Shown here in pieces: positions 44,178-53,238 of a stretch of DNA of 64,000 bases. Under the pieces are notes generated by a model. It worked only from the letters and a program-made list of their open reading frames with translations, had not been told where the DNA came from and ran no database searches. How positions within the stretch are numbered: the stretch's first letter is position 1; each line of letters begins with the position of its first letter. This DNA is from Peteryoungia algae (GTDB taxonomy: Bacteria; Pseudomonadota; Alphaproteobacteria; Rhizobiales; Rhizobiaceae): the NCBI RefSeq assembly GCF_030369675.1, contig NZ_CP128477.1, positions 4,048,501 to 4,112,500 on the forward strand. The letters run 5' to 3'. Position numbers and translations under genes: made by a program.

Positions 44178-45673
44178 GCGACGCCGACGTCATCATCATC
44201 GGATCTGGCATGGGTGGCGCGACGCTTGCCGCGCAACTCGCCCCGACGGGCAGACGCATCCTGATCCTGGAAAAGGGCGAACGGCTGAAACCGTCACCCG
44301 CAGACAGGGATGCCGAAGCCATCTTCGGCAAGGCGCATTTTCGGCCGAAAGAGGAATGGCTGGACGGGGAGGGGCGGCCCTTCAATCCGGGCAATTACTA
44401 CAATGTCGGCGGCAATTCGAAATTCTACGGTGCCGTGCTGCTGCGCTATCGCCGCGAAGACTTCTCGTCCCAACGTCACATGGGCGGAACAACACCGGGC
44501 TGGCCGATCGCCTATGAGGGCCTAGAGCCCTGGTATCAGGAGGCCGAACAGCTGTTCGAGGTCAGGGGAGTGCTGGGCGAGGACCCGACTGAACCGCCAC
44601 ATTCCGGAACCTACGATCACCGGCCCGTACCGGACGAGCCTGTTATCGCCGATCTTCGCCGCCGCCTGAGCACCGTCGGTCTTCACCCGGCATCCCTGCC
44701 GCTCGGTGTCGACATCGACCAATGGCTCAAGCATGGGCGCACGACCTGGGACGCCTATCCGGATACATGCGGTGGCAAGAAGGATGCGGAGACGGTCAGC
44801 CTCGCTCGAGCCCTCCGCCATCCCAACGTCACGCTTGCAACAGGGTGTGAGGTCATCCGTCTGTTGCCGGGTGAGGACGGTCAGATCAGCGGTGTTGAGG
44901 TTCAGAACCGAGGCGAGACGAAGCTGCTGAGCGCACCGCTCGTGGTTCTCTCGGCCGGTGCTGTCAAAAGCGCTGCCATCCTCCTCTCATCGGTCGATGA
45001 GCGGCATCCCGAGGGTCTGGCAAACCGTTCCGACCAGGTCGGCCGCAACTTCATGAACCATAACTGCTCGGCGGTGTTGGCGCTCCACCCATTCAGGCGC
45101 AATCCGTCGGTCTACCAGAAGACCCTGCTGGTCAATGACTTCTACCTGACGGGCGGACCGAACGGCGAACCGCTCGGCAATATCCAGTTGCTCGGCAAGA
45201 TCACCGGCCCGATCCTGGCCGCAAGCTCGCCATTGCCGCGACCGCTCGCGCACTGGATCGCGGACCGCTCGCTCGATCTCTATGCGATGTCGGAGGATCT
45301 GCCCAACCCGGAAAGCCGCGTGCAGGTCAGGAACGGTCGCATCGTGCTCGACTGGAAGCGGTCGAACTGGGAGGCGCATCTGGCGCTGGTCGCCAAACTC
45401 AAGGCTCTGCTGCGCAAGGCGGGCTATCCGGTTGTGCTCGCGCGCCCCTTCGATCGCCGGACGCCATCCCATCAATGCGGCACCGCCCGCATGGGCGCGG
45501 ACCCGATGACGAGCGTGGTCGACAGCTTCGGCCGCTGCCACGATCACCGCAATCTTTTCATCGTCGATGCGTCGATTCTGCCAACCTCGGCCGCGGTCAA
45601 TCCGGCCCTGACGATTGCAGCGCTAGCACTTCGATCGGGTCGTCACATCATCGAAACGGAGTTCAGCCAGTGA
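44174..45673 (+). CDS. GMC-family FAD oxidoreductase 1
   Basis: A protein of 499 aa. FAD motif IIIGSGMGGATLAAQL, the GMC signature NYYNVGGNSKFYGAVLLRYR, and the C-terminal active-site pair: His in PSHQCGTARMG and Asn in SAAVNPALTI. It is shorter than choline dehydrogenases and closer to the gluconate/sugar 2- or 3-dehydrogenase large subunits, but no small subunit or cytochrome gene is present and there is no signal peptide. It should oxidise an alcohol of the imported sugar. Confidence 0.9.
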   Translation: MSDADVIIIGSGMGGATLAAQLAPTGRRILILEKGERLKPSPADRDAEAIFGKAHFRPKEEWLDGEGRPFNPGNYYNVGGNSKFYGAVLLRYRREDFSSQRHMGGTTPGWPIAYEGLEPWYQEAEQLFEVRGVLGEDPTEPPHSGTYDHRPVPDEPVIADLRRRLSTVGLHPASLPLGVDIDQWLKHGRTTWDAYPDTCGGKKDAETVSLARALRHPNVTLATGCEVIRLLPGEDGQISGVEVQNRGETKLLSAPLVVLSAGAVKSAAILLSSVDERHPEGLANRSDQVGRNFMNHNCSAVLALHPFRRNPSVYQKTLLVNDFYLTGGPNGEPLGNIQLLGKITGPILAASSPLPRPLAHWIADRSLDLYAMSEDLPNPESRVQVRNGRIVLDWKRSNWEAHLALVAKLKALLRKAGYPVVLARPFDRRTPSHQCGTARMGADPMTSVVDSFGRCHDHRNLFIVDASILPTSAAVNPALTIAALALRSGRHIIETEFSQ

Positions 45674-46428
45674 GCAAGGTCGCACTGATTACGGGAGGCC
45701 AGCAGGGCATCGGTCTCGGCATCGCCCGGGACCTGGTCAGCGCCGGCTTCAAGGTCGCGCTGGCGTCCCGATCCGCTGAAGATGAGCCGCAAGTGCTGGC
45801 AGCGCTCGAGGAACTGGGTCAAGCAGCCATCTATGTTCGCCATGACCTGCAGGATGTCGACAACGTCGTATCGGTTCTCGACAAGGTCGAGGCAAGCCTG
45901 GGACCGGTCACGACCTTCGTGTCCAATGCCGGTGTCCCGGCCAAATTGCGCGGCGACATGCTTGCCCTGACACCTGAGAGCTTCGACTTCGTCCTCGGTG
46001 TCAATCTGCGCGGTGCCTTTTTCCTCGCCCAGGAGGTTGCGCGGCGCATGCTGGCAACGTCGTCTGACGCCTATCGCTCGATTGTCTTCGTCACCTCGGT
46101 CAGTGCCAGCATGGCGTCGATCGAGCGGACGGAATACTGCATCTCCAAGGCCGGTGCCGCGATGATGGCAGAGCTCTTTGCGCTTCGCCTTGCACCGCAT
46201 GGCATAGGCGTTTTCGAACTGAGACCCGGCATCATCGAGACCGAGATGACGGCGGGGGTCAAAGACAAATACACGGCGCGGATCGAGGGCGGGCTCGTTC
46301 CGGCGCAGCGCTGGGGTCAGCCTGCCGATATCGGCAGCGTGGTCGTGCCGCTTGCGGAAGGGCGCTTTGCTTTTGCCAACGGTGCAGTCATCCCGGTTGA
46401 CGGCGGGCTGTCGCTCGCCCGCCTCTAG
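45670..46428 (+). CDS. SDR oxidoreductase, 3-oxoacyl-ACP reductase-like
   Basis: A protein of 252 aa, GTG start overlapping the upstream stop (GTGA). TGGQQGIGLGIA, NAG and YCISK (Tyr156, Lys160) are intact; RPGIIETEM and VIPVDGG are usual. It lies between two GMC oxidoreductases and probably acts on the same carbohydrate route. Confidence 0.92.
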   Translation: MSKVALITGGQQGIGLGIARDLVSAGFKVALASRSAEDEPQVLAALEELGQAAIYVRHDLQDVDNVVSVLDKVEASLGPVTTFVSNAGVPAKLRGDMLALTPESFDFVLGVNLRGAFFLAQEVARRMLATSSDAYRSIVFVTSVSASMASIERTEYCISKAGAAMMAELFALRLAPHGIGVFELRPGIIETEMTAGVKDKYTARIEGGLVPAQRWGQPADIGSVVVPLAEGRFAFANGAVIPVDGGLSLARL

Positions 46429-46437
46429 GAGAACGTG

Positions 46438-48030
46438 ATGCGGCAAGCTTTTGATTTTATCATTGTCGGCGGAGGTTCGGCGGGCTCCGTGCTCGCGGCG
46501 CGTCTGTCGGAAAATCCCGATTTCAACGTGCTTCTGCTGGAAGCCGGTGGGCGCGACTGGCATCCATTTTACCATCTGCCGGCGGGTTTCGCGAAGATGA
46601 CCAAGGGCATCGGCAGTTGGGGATGGAGCACGGTGCCACAGCGGCACATGAACAACATGGTGATCCGCTATACCCAGGCAAAGGTCATCGGCGGTGGGTC
46701 CAGCATCAATGCGCAGATCTACACCCGTGGCAACGCGCTCGATTATGACGATTGGCGTCAGATGGGCTGCGAAGGCTGGTCCTACGAGGATGTCCTTCCC
46801 TATTTCCGCAAGGCCGAGGACAATGACAGCTTCGACAACCGCTATCACGGCAAGGGCGGTCCGCTGGGTGTCAGCAAGCCTTCGGCCCCGCTGCCGATCT
46901 GCGAGGCCTATTTCAAGGCCGCAGCCGAGCTTGGAATTCCCTTCAACGGCGACATGACGGGCGAGACACAGGACGGCGTCGGATACTATCAGCTGACCCA
47001 GCGCAATGTCCGCCGCTCCTCGGCGTCGATTGCCTATCTCAATCCCGTCCGCCGTCGTCCCAACCTCACAATTCGCACGGACGCTCAGGTGCTGAAGCTC
47101 GTGGTCGAGAACGGACGCGCGGTCGGCGTCGATCTCGCCGGTGAAGGTGTGGTGCATGCCGAACGGGAGGTGCTGCTTTCATCGGGGGCGATCGGCAGCC
47201 CGCGCATCCTGATGCTCTCGGGCATCGGGCCTGCCGACCATCTGGCCTCAGTCGGCCTGCCCGTCGCTTTCGACCAGCCCGGCGTCGGCTCCAACCTGCA
47301 GGACCACCTCGATCTCTTCGTCATCGCCGAATGCACCGGGCCGCATACCTATGACCGCTATGCCAAGCCGCATCTTTCCGTGCTCGCCGGCCTGCAATAC
47401 ATCCTGACGAGGACCGGCCCCGTCGCCTCAAGCCTCTTTGAGACGGGAGGCTTTTGGTATGCCGATCCGGAAGCCCGTTCGCCGGATATCCAGTTCCACC
47501 TCGGTCTTGGCTCCGGCATCGAGGCCGGTGTGGCCGCCATGGCCAATGGCGGCGTGACACTTAATTCCGCCTATCTCAGGCCGCGCTCGCGGGGCACCGT
47601 CCGGCTCGGCTCGGCCGACCCGCTCGCCGCTCCTCTCATCGATCCCAACTACTGGGAAGATCCCCACGACCGCGAGATGTCGATCCGTGGCCTGAAGATC
47701 GCAAGGGACATCCTGCGCCAGGATGCCCTGAAGCCGTACGTCAAGTCCGAGCGTCTGCCGGGACCGGAGGTGCAGAGCGAGCAGGACTATTTCGACTATG
47801 CCTGTCGCCATTCCAAGACCGATCATCATCCGGCCGGCACCTGCCGCATGGGCTCGGATCCCGAGGCCGTCGTCGATCCGCGTCTGCGGTTCAACGGCAT
47901 CGACGGTCTGCGCGTCATCGATGCCTCGATCATGCCGACGGTTGTCTCATCCAATACCAACGCGCCCACCATCATGATCGCCGAAAAGGCAGCCGACATG
48001 ATCAAGGCGGATCACGGAGTGACATCATGA
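46438..48030 (+). CDS. GMC-family FAD oxidoreductase 2 (choline dehydrogenase-like)
   Basis: A protein of 530 aa of standard choline-dehydrogenase length: FIIVGGGSAGSVLAARL, KVIGGGSSINAQIYTRGN, SSGAIGSPRILMLSGIGP, active-site His in HHPAGTCRMG and Asn in SSNTNAPTI. AGGAG six bases before the ATG at 46438; a GTG three bases earlier is less likely. It is only distantly like the first GMC protein, so the two probably act at different steps. Confidence 0.92.
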   Translation: MRQAFDFIIVGGGSAGSVLAARLSENPDFNVLLLEAGGRDWHPFYHLPAGFAKMTKGIGSWGWSTVPQRHMNNMVIRYTQAKVIGGGSSINAQIYTRGNALDYDDWRQMGCEGWSYEDVLPYFRKAEDNDSFDNRYHGKGGPLGVSKPSAPLPICEAYFKAAAELGIPFNGDMTGETQDGVGYYQLTQRNVRRSSASIAYLNPVRRRPNLTIRTDAQVLKLVVENGRAVGVDLAGEGVVHAEREVLLSSGAIGSPRILMLSGIGPADHLASVGLPVAFDQPGVGSNLQDHLDLFVIAECTGPHTYDRYAKPHLSVLAGLQYILTRTGPVASSLFETGGFWYADPEARSPDIQFHLGLGSGIEAGVAAMANGGVTLNSAYLRPRSRGTVRLGSADPLAAPLIDPNYWEDPHDREMSIRGLKIARDILRQDALKPYVKSERLPGPEVQSEQDYFDYACRHSKTDHHPAGTCRMGSDPEAVVDPRLRFNGIDGLRVIDASIMPTVVSSNTNAPTIMIAEKAADMIKADHGVTS

Positions 48031-48092
48031 TCCGCCACATCGAGCTGATCATTATCGACCTGCCCGCCCAAACTCAGGGATCTCCAACATGA
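48027..48092 (+). pseudogene. 21-codon frame, possible remnant of an enolase-superfamily gene
   Basis: A frame of 21 codons (MIRHIELIIIDLPAQTQGSP...) begins in ATGA overlap with the GMC stop and ends in ATGA overlap with the DUF993 start. MIRHIELIIIDLP is like the N-termini of mandelate racemase/muconate-lactonising enzymes, after which the frame stops. Most likely an internal deletion removed the body of such a gene and kept its ends, or it is a coupling leader. The family call from 13 residues is tentative. Confidence 0.5.
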
Positions 48093-49252
48093 TTGCCTTG
48101 CCCACCGCCGATGGCCGCATCGAAACCTATCGTCTCACCGGAACGCCGCTTGTAGCGCGAGCCCCCTCCCGTCCATTGACCCGCACCGCCTATGCGGCCG
48201 CCCACGTCGTCTCCGACCCGCTGCGCGAACGCAGCCCCTGGGATACGCGACCCGCCGTCGACTGGGAGGGCACGCTTTCCTTCCGAACCTCGCTCTGGGA
48301 TCAGGGGCTGGGGCTTGCCGAAGCCATGGACACCGCCCAGCGAGGCATGGGTGTCGATTGGCCGACGGCACTCGAACTCATCCAGCGCACAATGGTGGCC
48401 GCCAAAGTTCATCCCATGAAGCCACGTGTCGCCTGCGGTGCCGGCACCGACCACCTGGCACTCGCCGACCTCACCACCGAGGACAAGATCGCGGCTGCAT
48501 ATCAGACCCAGGCCGAAGCCATCGAGGCGGCCGGCGGGCAGTTGATCCTGATGGCATCCCGCGCCTTCCCCGCCATGGACGCGGGGCCTGATGTCTACCG
48601 ATCCGTCTATCGTCGGCTGATCGACGGCGCGCGTGAGCCTGTCATCCTGCACTGGCTGGGCGACATGTTCGACCCGGCGCTGAAAGGCTATTGGGGCAGC
48701 GGAAACGTCGCCGAAGCGAGTGACTTCGTCCTTGACCTGATCAGCGAGAACCCGGCCAAGGTCGACGGCATCAAGATCTCGCTGCTTGACCAGGCGCATG
48801 AAGAGGCGTTTCGCACGCGCCTGCCGGAGGGCGTGCGTCTCTATACGGGCGACGACTTCAACTATGCCGATCTGATCGCCGGCGATGGCCAGCATTATTC
48901 CCATGCGCTGCTCGGCATTTTTGCAGCCATTGCCCCGGCAGCCTCGCAGGCGCTGGACGCACTGGCCGCGGGTGACCTTGAGACCTATCACCGCCTGCTC
49001 GCGCCGACCGTGCCGCTCAGCCGGGAAATCTTCCGCGCCCCGACCCGCTTCTACAAGGCCGGCATCGCCTTTCTCGCCTGGCTGAATGGCCATCAACGCC
49101 ACTTCATCATGCCGGCGGGCTTTCAGTCCAGCCGTGACATCGTCCACTATGCGCAGGTCTTCCGGCTCGCCGATCAGGCAAATCTGCTTGCCGATCCAGA
49201 GCTTGCCGTGAGAAGGATGCGGGTCTTGGCGGAGCTGAACGGGATAGACTGA
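48089..49252 (+). CDS. DUF993 family, dihydrodipicolinate-synthase-like
   Basis: A protein of 387 aa, probably a TIM barrel. VACGAGTDHLA, AGGQLILMASRAFPAM, VILHWLGDMFDPALKGYWG and DGIKISLLDQ are conserved in DUF993, where the Lys in the IKIS strand is at the place of the Schiff-base Lys of aldolases. The function of the family is not known. With GMC and SDR enzymes upstream and glycerate kinase downstream, a retro-aldol cleavage step fits well. Confidence 0.85.
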   Translation: MIALPTADGRIETYRLTGTPLVARAPSRPLTRTAYAAAHVVSDPLRERSPWDTRPAVDWEGTLSFRTSLWDQGLGLAEAMDTAQRGMGVDWPTALELIQRTMVAAKVHPMKPRVACGAGTDHLALADLTTEDKIAAAYQTQAEAIEAAGGQLILMASRAFPAMDAGPDVYRSVYRRLIDGAREPVILHWLGDMFDPALKGYWGSGNVAEASDFVLDLISENPAKVDGIKISLLDQAHEEAFRTRLPEGVRLYTGDDFNYADLIAGDGQHYSHALLGIFAAIAPAASQALDALAAGDLETYHRLLAPTVPLSREIFRAPTRFYKAGIAFLAWLNGHQRHFIMPAGFQSSRDIVHYAQVFRLADQANLLADPELAVRRMRVLAELNGID

Positions 49253-49257
49253 CAGGC

Positions 49258-50274
49258 ATGGAACGGCGGCCGACGATCATCGATGTGGCGCGCGTGGCGG
49301 GGATTTCCAAATCCACCGTCAGCCTCGTCCTGCAGAACAGCCCGCTCGTCAAGGACGAGACGCGCCGCCTCGTGCGCGAGGCCATGGACAAGGTCGGCTA
49401 TGTCTACAACAGGGCCGCCGCCAACCTGCGCTCGTCGAACGTGGGGCTGATCGGCCTGGTCATCAACGACTTGCGAAATCCGTTCTTCACTGAATTTGCC
49501 ACCTCGCTCCAGATGGCGCTCTCCGCTCGGGGCTACGCCACTGTCGTCGCAAACACCGATGAAGACCCGGCCGTGCAGGCCCAGGTGGTCGGCGCCATGA
49601 TCGAGCACGGCGTTTCCGCGCTCGTCCTGTCTCCTGCCTATGGTGACGACGGGGGTGTCTTCGATGCCATCGCGCGCGGCGGCATTCCGACCATGCAGGT
49701 ACTCCGCAAGGTCGATCCCCGCGTCGAGCAGTTTCCGTTTGCCGCGCCCGACTACCGGCTGGGCAGCCTTCTGGCAACGCAGCATCTCCTCTCCTTTGCG
49801 CCGCGCCGCATCGCCTTTGTCGGTGGATTGGCGGACCGCGCCGTCACGCGGGAACGCATGACCGGTTACGTCGAAGCCCTGGCCGAAGCCGGAATGGAAC
49901 CGTTTGTCCTGTCGGGCAGGGCGAGCCGCACCTTCGGCAGCGAAGCAGCCGATGAGCTTGCGCGGACGCATCCGGAAATCGATGCGGCGATCTGCTTCAA
50001 TGATCTCGTGGCACTCGGCATGCTCTCGGGCTTTGCCAGGCTGAACCGCAAGGTCGGGCAGGATTTCCGCATGGTCGGATTCGACGATATCGAGGAATGC
50101 AGCCAGGTGTTTCCAACCCTCTCGACCGTTCATTGCGGCATCGCGGAGTTTGGCCAAGGCATTGCCGCCACGATCCTGGGCTGGCTGGAAGAGGGGAAGC
50201 GCCCCGAACCGGAAACCTTTACGGCGGTGGAGCTCGTCATCCGCGACACCAGTGGCCTAGGGGACGTTCCATGA
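49258..50274 (+). CDS. LacI-family transcriptional regulator (in-operon)
   Basis: A protein of 338 aa. HTH RPTIIDVARVAGISKSTVSLVLQ and hinge, then the effector domain (NVGLIGLVINDLRNPFF). It is the second LacI gene of the island, inside the operon, six bases after DUF993 and overlapping the kinase by ATGA. It may bind the TGGAnCGnTCCA sites or the AAACGTTT sites; sequence alone cannot match protein to site. Confidence 0.93.
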   Translation: MERRPTIIDVARVAGISKSTVSLVLQNSPLVKDETRRLVREAMDKVGYVYNRAAANLRSSNVGLIGLVINDLRNPFFTEFATSLQMALSARGYATVVANTDEDPAVQAQVVGAMIEHGVSALVLSPAYGDDGGVFDAIARGGIPTMQVLRKVDPRVEQFPFAAPDYRLGSLLATQHLLSFAPRRIAFVGGLADRAVTRERMTGYVEALAEAGMEPFVLSGRASRTFGSEAADELARTHPEIDAAICFNDLVALGMLSGFARLNRKVGQDFRMVGFDDIEECSQVFPTLSTVHCGIAEFGQGIAATILGWLEEGKRPEPETFTAVELVIRDTSGLGDVP

Positions 50275-51542
50275 TCGATCGACCGCACCTCTTTCTCCGG
50301 CACCTGTTCGATCGGGCCGTCGAAGTCGCAGATCCCATGCGCTCGCTCAGGGATTTCCTCCCCGAGAAACCGAAGGGACGCGTGATCGTAATCGGCGCCG
50401 GCAAGGCGAGTGCGCGCATGGCCGAAGCCGTCGAGGCTGCCTGGGGTCCCTGCGAGGGCCTGGTCATCACGCGCTACGGCTATGCCCGTCCCTGTCGGGG
50501 GATCGAGATTGTCGAGGCAGCCCATCCGGTGCCGGATCAGGCTGGTCTCGAGGCGACCGCACGCATGCTCACGCTGGTTGAAAGCGCAAAGGAGGGGGAT
50601 CTTGTCCTCGCACTGATTTCCGGTGGCGCTTCAGCCTTGCTGGTCCAGCCGGTGCCCGGCGTGTCGCTTGCCGAGAAGCAGGCGGTCAACCAGGCGCTTC
50701 TGGCCTCTGGCGCGCCGATCGACCGGATGAACACGGTGCGCAAGCATCTGAGCCGGGTCAAGGGCGGACAACTGGCGGCCGCCGCCTGGCCGGCTGATCT
50801 GCTCGCGCTGATCATCTCGGACGTGCCGGGAGATGATCCGGCTTTCATCGGCTCCGGACCGACTGTTGGTGATCCCTCCACACCGGACGATGCCCTTGCG
50901 GTGATCGGTCGGTGGAACGTCGATGTCGCGGCTTCCATTCGTGACGCCCTGTCGCATGGGTCGGGTGTCGTAAAGCCCGACGATCCCCGCCTTGCGCGTA
51001 CCCGAAACGTCATTTATGCCGCGCCACGGCAATCGCTGGAGGCCGCCGCAACCTTTGCCCGAGAAGCCGGTTGCGACGTGCATCTCCTGGGCGACGCGCT
51101 CGAAGGAGAGGCGCGAATGGCAGCCGAAGCGCAGGCGAAAGAGGCGCTGGCTCTGCAATCCGGCATGATGGCAGGCGATCCGCCGATCCTCCTTCTGTCA
51201 GGTGGAGAGCTGACGGTGACCCGCCGTGGCGATGGTATTGGCGGACCGAATGCCGAGTTCTGCCTCGCGCTTGCGCTGGCGCTGGATGGCGCACAGGGCA
51301 TTCATGCCCTGGCCTGTGATACGGACGGCGTGGATGGCGCCGCCGAAGTTGCCGGTGCCGTCATTGGACCAGACACCTTGAAGATTGCGGCCGCGCGCAG
51401 GGTCGATCCTCGGCTCGCCCTTGATCGGAACGACGCCCATTCCTTCTTCGGTTCAATCGACGCGCAGGTCGTCACCGGTCCCACGCTCACCAATGTCAAC
51501 GACTTCCGCGCCATCCTGGTACAGTCGCCACGCGCTGGGTGA
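50271..51542 (+). CDS. Glycerate kinase, MOFRL type
   Basis: A protein of 423 aa of the class II glycerate kinase family (GckA/TtuD): GRVIVIGAGKASARMAEA, LISGGASALL, LIISDVPGDDPAFIGSGPT, GGELTVTRRGDGIGGPNAEF and DTDGVDGAA. It makes 2-phosphoglycerate from glycerate. As last gene of the operon it suggests that glycerate, or hydroxypyruvate/tartronate semialdehyde, is an end product of the pathway. Start by ATGA overlap with LacI. Confidence 0.93.
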   Translation: MIDRPHLFLRHLFDRAVEVADPMRSLRDFLPEKPKGRVIVIGAGKASARMAEAVEAAWGPCEGLVITRYGYARPCRGIEIVEAAHPVPDQAGLEATARMLTLVESAKEGDLVLALISGGASALLVQPVPGVSLAEKQAVNQALLASGAPIDRMNTVRKHLSRVKGGQLAAAAWPADLLALIISDVPGDDPAFIGSGPTVGDPSTPDDALAVIGRWNVDVAASIRDALSHGSGVVKPDDPRLARTRNVIYAAPRQSLEAAATFAREAGCDVHLLGDALEGEARMAAEAQAKEALALQSGMMAGDPPILLLSGGELTVTRRGDGIGGPNAEFCLALALALDGAQGIHALACDTDGVDGAAEVAGAVIGPDTLKIAAARRVDPRLALDRNDAHSFFGSIDAQVVTGPTLTNVNDFRAILVQSPRAG

Positions 51543-51742
51543 AGACGGGACCGGCGCCGCAACTCCGTCATCGAGCGTGACGGGAATAGATGAGTGGTCA
51601 CACGACCACGCCCTATGGATGTTTTCCGGAGGCTCTTGCAAGTTCTGATAAGTGGGCCCATATACATGGAAGTGGCAGCCATTGAACGGGCACTGCCATT
51701 TTCTGGGCGGCACTCACCCTGGCCCCAATATAGGAGGACGTC

Positions 51743-51991
51743 ATGTCTTCCGACCTTCATCAGCCTATCGGCAGCTTCGACATCAGCATCATCAGAAATG
51801 CGCTCCGGCATGCCGGATTTCGCTACGAAGAACCACTGTGCGAGTTGGACCGCGGCGCGGCGCGCCATGCAATCACCCTTTACCAGAAGGGCTTGCGTCG
51901 ATCCGGCGACCTGGTTCCTGCGGTCAGCCTCTGGGCGGATGAAGCAGTCGACGCGCGCTTGAAGAGCGGCGGTCAGGAAACGAGCCAATGA
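51743..51991 (+). CDS. Small hypothetical protein
   Basis: A protein of 82 aa with strong GGAGG before the ATG. Soluble, slightly acidic; helical look, no family recognised. A 200-bp gap with a small hairpin (51594-51609, GTGGTC/GACCAC) precedes it, so it probably starts a new transcript. Overlaps the DUF1488 gene by ATGA. Confidence 0.65.
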   Translation: MSSDLHQPIGSFDISIIRNALRHAGFRYEEPLCELDRGAARHAITLYQKGLRRSGDLVPAVSLWADEAVDARLKSGGQETSQ

Positions 51992-52275
51992 CCCTTGCCT
52001 TTCCCAATCCGACGCGTGCCTACGACGAGACCCGCGGTCTCATCCGTTTCATCGGACACGACGGCCTGAATCAGGTTCTGTTTCTGTTGCCTGTCGTACT
52101 CTTTGATCGTGACGGGGCGACAAACCGTCGGAAGGAACATGATTATCTTCTGGCATTCGATCGCCTGCGGGACCGCATCCTTGCGACAGCGAGGCAAGCC
52201 TATCAGTCCCGACGACGACATACGATCGAACTCGATCTCAGTGCATTCGGGTCGTCCCTCCAGTCGGCGACCTGA
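51988..52275 (+). CDS. DUF1488-like small protein
   Basis: A protein of 95 aa. MTLAFPNPTRAYDETRGLIRFIGHDG is like the start of DUF1488 proteins (aromatic residues, then a short beta pair), common in rhizobia and of unknown function; the middle (LLAFDRLRDRILATARQAYQ) is a helix also usual there. Coupled to the preceding gene. Confidence 0.7.
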   Translation: MTLAFPNPTRAYDETRGLIRFIGHDGLNQVLFLLPVVLFDRDGATNRRKEHDYLLAFDRLRDRILATARQAYQSRRRHTIELDLSAFGSSLQSAT

Positions 52276-52320
52276 CGACGCCAATCAGCGCGCTTCGAAA
52301 GCTCGAAAGAGGAGTGAGTC

Positions 52321-52401
52321 ATGGTCGATCGTGAGCAATCCACTGCGGTGATCTTCCAGGATGACTGCCTTGGGCAGACTTCTGGCCTCCCTCCATGCTG
52401 A
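52321..52401 (+). CDS. 26-codon frame with strong ribosome site
   Basis: ATG at 52321 has AGAGGAG six bases upstream, the best ribosome site in this stretch. The frame stops after 26 codons, overlapping the ATG of the next frame by seven bases (ATGCTGA). Either a leader peptide or the first part of a gene broken by a frameshift near 52365-52395, where the next frame is open. Confidence 0.4.
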   Translation: MVDREQSTAVIFQDDCLGQTSGLPPC

Positions 52402-52697
52402 GGAAAAATCCGCCAGAGGGTGAACAAAAGCTGGTTGACCAGGCGCTGCTGCGTGCGCTGCTTCATCGCTCCAACTACTCGAGCGCGGATCTCCGGGCGC
52501 ACTCCGGTGGCAACCACGCAAGAGAGGTCGTGATCATCAACCGCATTCGCGAGGGAATGGTGACGAGCACTACGCAGGCAGCCGTCCGGGCCAATGTCGT
52601 TTTCACGGAAGCGGCGGATCTGTTGCGCTGGGAAGGCGAGGGCGGAAGTCCATCGACCAACGATCAGGCCGTCACGCCCGAAGGGCGAGGTAGCTGA
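52395..52697 (+). CDS. Small hypothetical protein
   Basis: A frame of 100 codons with GC-rich third positions and low-GC second positions, as expected for coding in this genome. No own ribosome site; it is probably translated from the overlapping 26-codon frame. The region HAREVVIINRIREGMVT looks protein-like but matches no family I know. Stop shares a base with the next start (TGATG). Confidence 0.45.
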   Translation: MLRKNPPEGEQKLVDQALLRALLHRSNYSSADLRAHSGGNHAREVVIINRIREGMVTSTTQAAVRANVVFTEAADLLRWEGEGGSPSTNDQAVTPEGRGS

Positions 52698-52867
52698 TGC
52701 AGCCTTCGGACAAGGTGATCGTACTGGCCGACATTCGCAAGAAACGGATCGCTTCGGCGACATGCCGGCCGAACGTCTTCGAGATCAGGACAGGGGCTGG
52801 CAAGCGGCCGGATTGCAGTATCCATCCGTTTACCGCGCGGCCCGGTGTTCCGCCGAAACAAGTCTGA
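52697..52867 (+). CDS. Small hypothetical protein
   Basis: A frame of 56 codons with GAGG six bases upstream of its ATG and TGATG coupling to the previous frame. Basic protein (VLADIRKKRIASATCRPN...). Unrecognised. Confidence 0.45.
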   Translation: MQPSDKVIVLADIRKKRIASATCRPNVFEIRTGAGKRPDCSIHPFTARPGVPPKQV

Positions 52868-52943
52868 CGAACACTGAGGTCGCATCTCGATCTGATCTCT
52901 GAACCGCCACCAATTGGCACGGTCCCCCGCAAAGGAGTCTCAC

Positions 52944-53222
52944 ATGTTTACGCGAACGAAGACGAGAACCGTGCATTTCGATGCGCCCTTCACCCTGACA
53001 GGTCTGGAGGGTGTCCATGCGCCCGGCGACTACCAGGTGCAGGACGACGAGGAACAGATCACCGGAATCTCCTGGCTCGCCTATCGCCACGTGGCCACCG
53101 TCATGGAAATCGTTGCCGGCAAGAAGCGGAGTCTGGTGCCGATCGATCCCTCGGAGCTGGATGCCGCTCTCGACATGGACAGGGTCCTGTCCGGCCAGAA
53201 AAGTCTCAACACAACGCACTGA
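52944..53222 (+). CDS. Small hypothetical protein
   Basis: A protein of 92 aa with AAGGAG seven bases before the ATG at 52944. Mostly beta (TVHFDAPFTLTGLEGVHAPG, YQVQDDEEQITG) with an acidic helix at the end. The first half, a phrase 'lapG-like' fold of the type VxFxxPFxLxGxxxxxPAGxYxV, occurs in many rhizobial small proteins of unknown function. Soluble, no signal peptide. Confidence 0.7.
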   Translation: MFTRTKTRTVHFDAPFTLTGLEGVHAPGDYQVQDDEEQITGISWLAYRHVATVMEIVAGKKRSLVPIDPSELDAALDMDRVLSGQKSLNTTH

Positions 53223-53238
53223 TGATTGGAAAAATCCC

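Noticed and set aside
52203..52763. Minus-strand frames across the small-protein block
   Set aside because: No ribosome site or family; third-position G+C and coupled stops and starts favour the plus strand.
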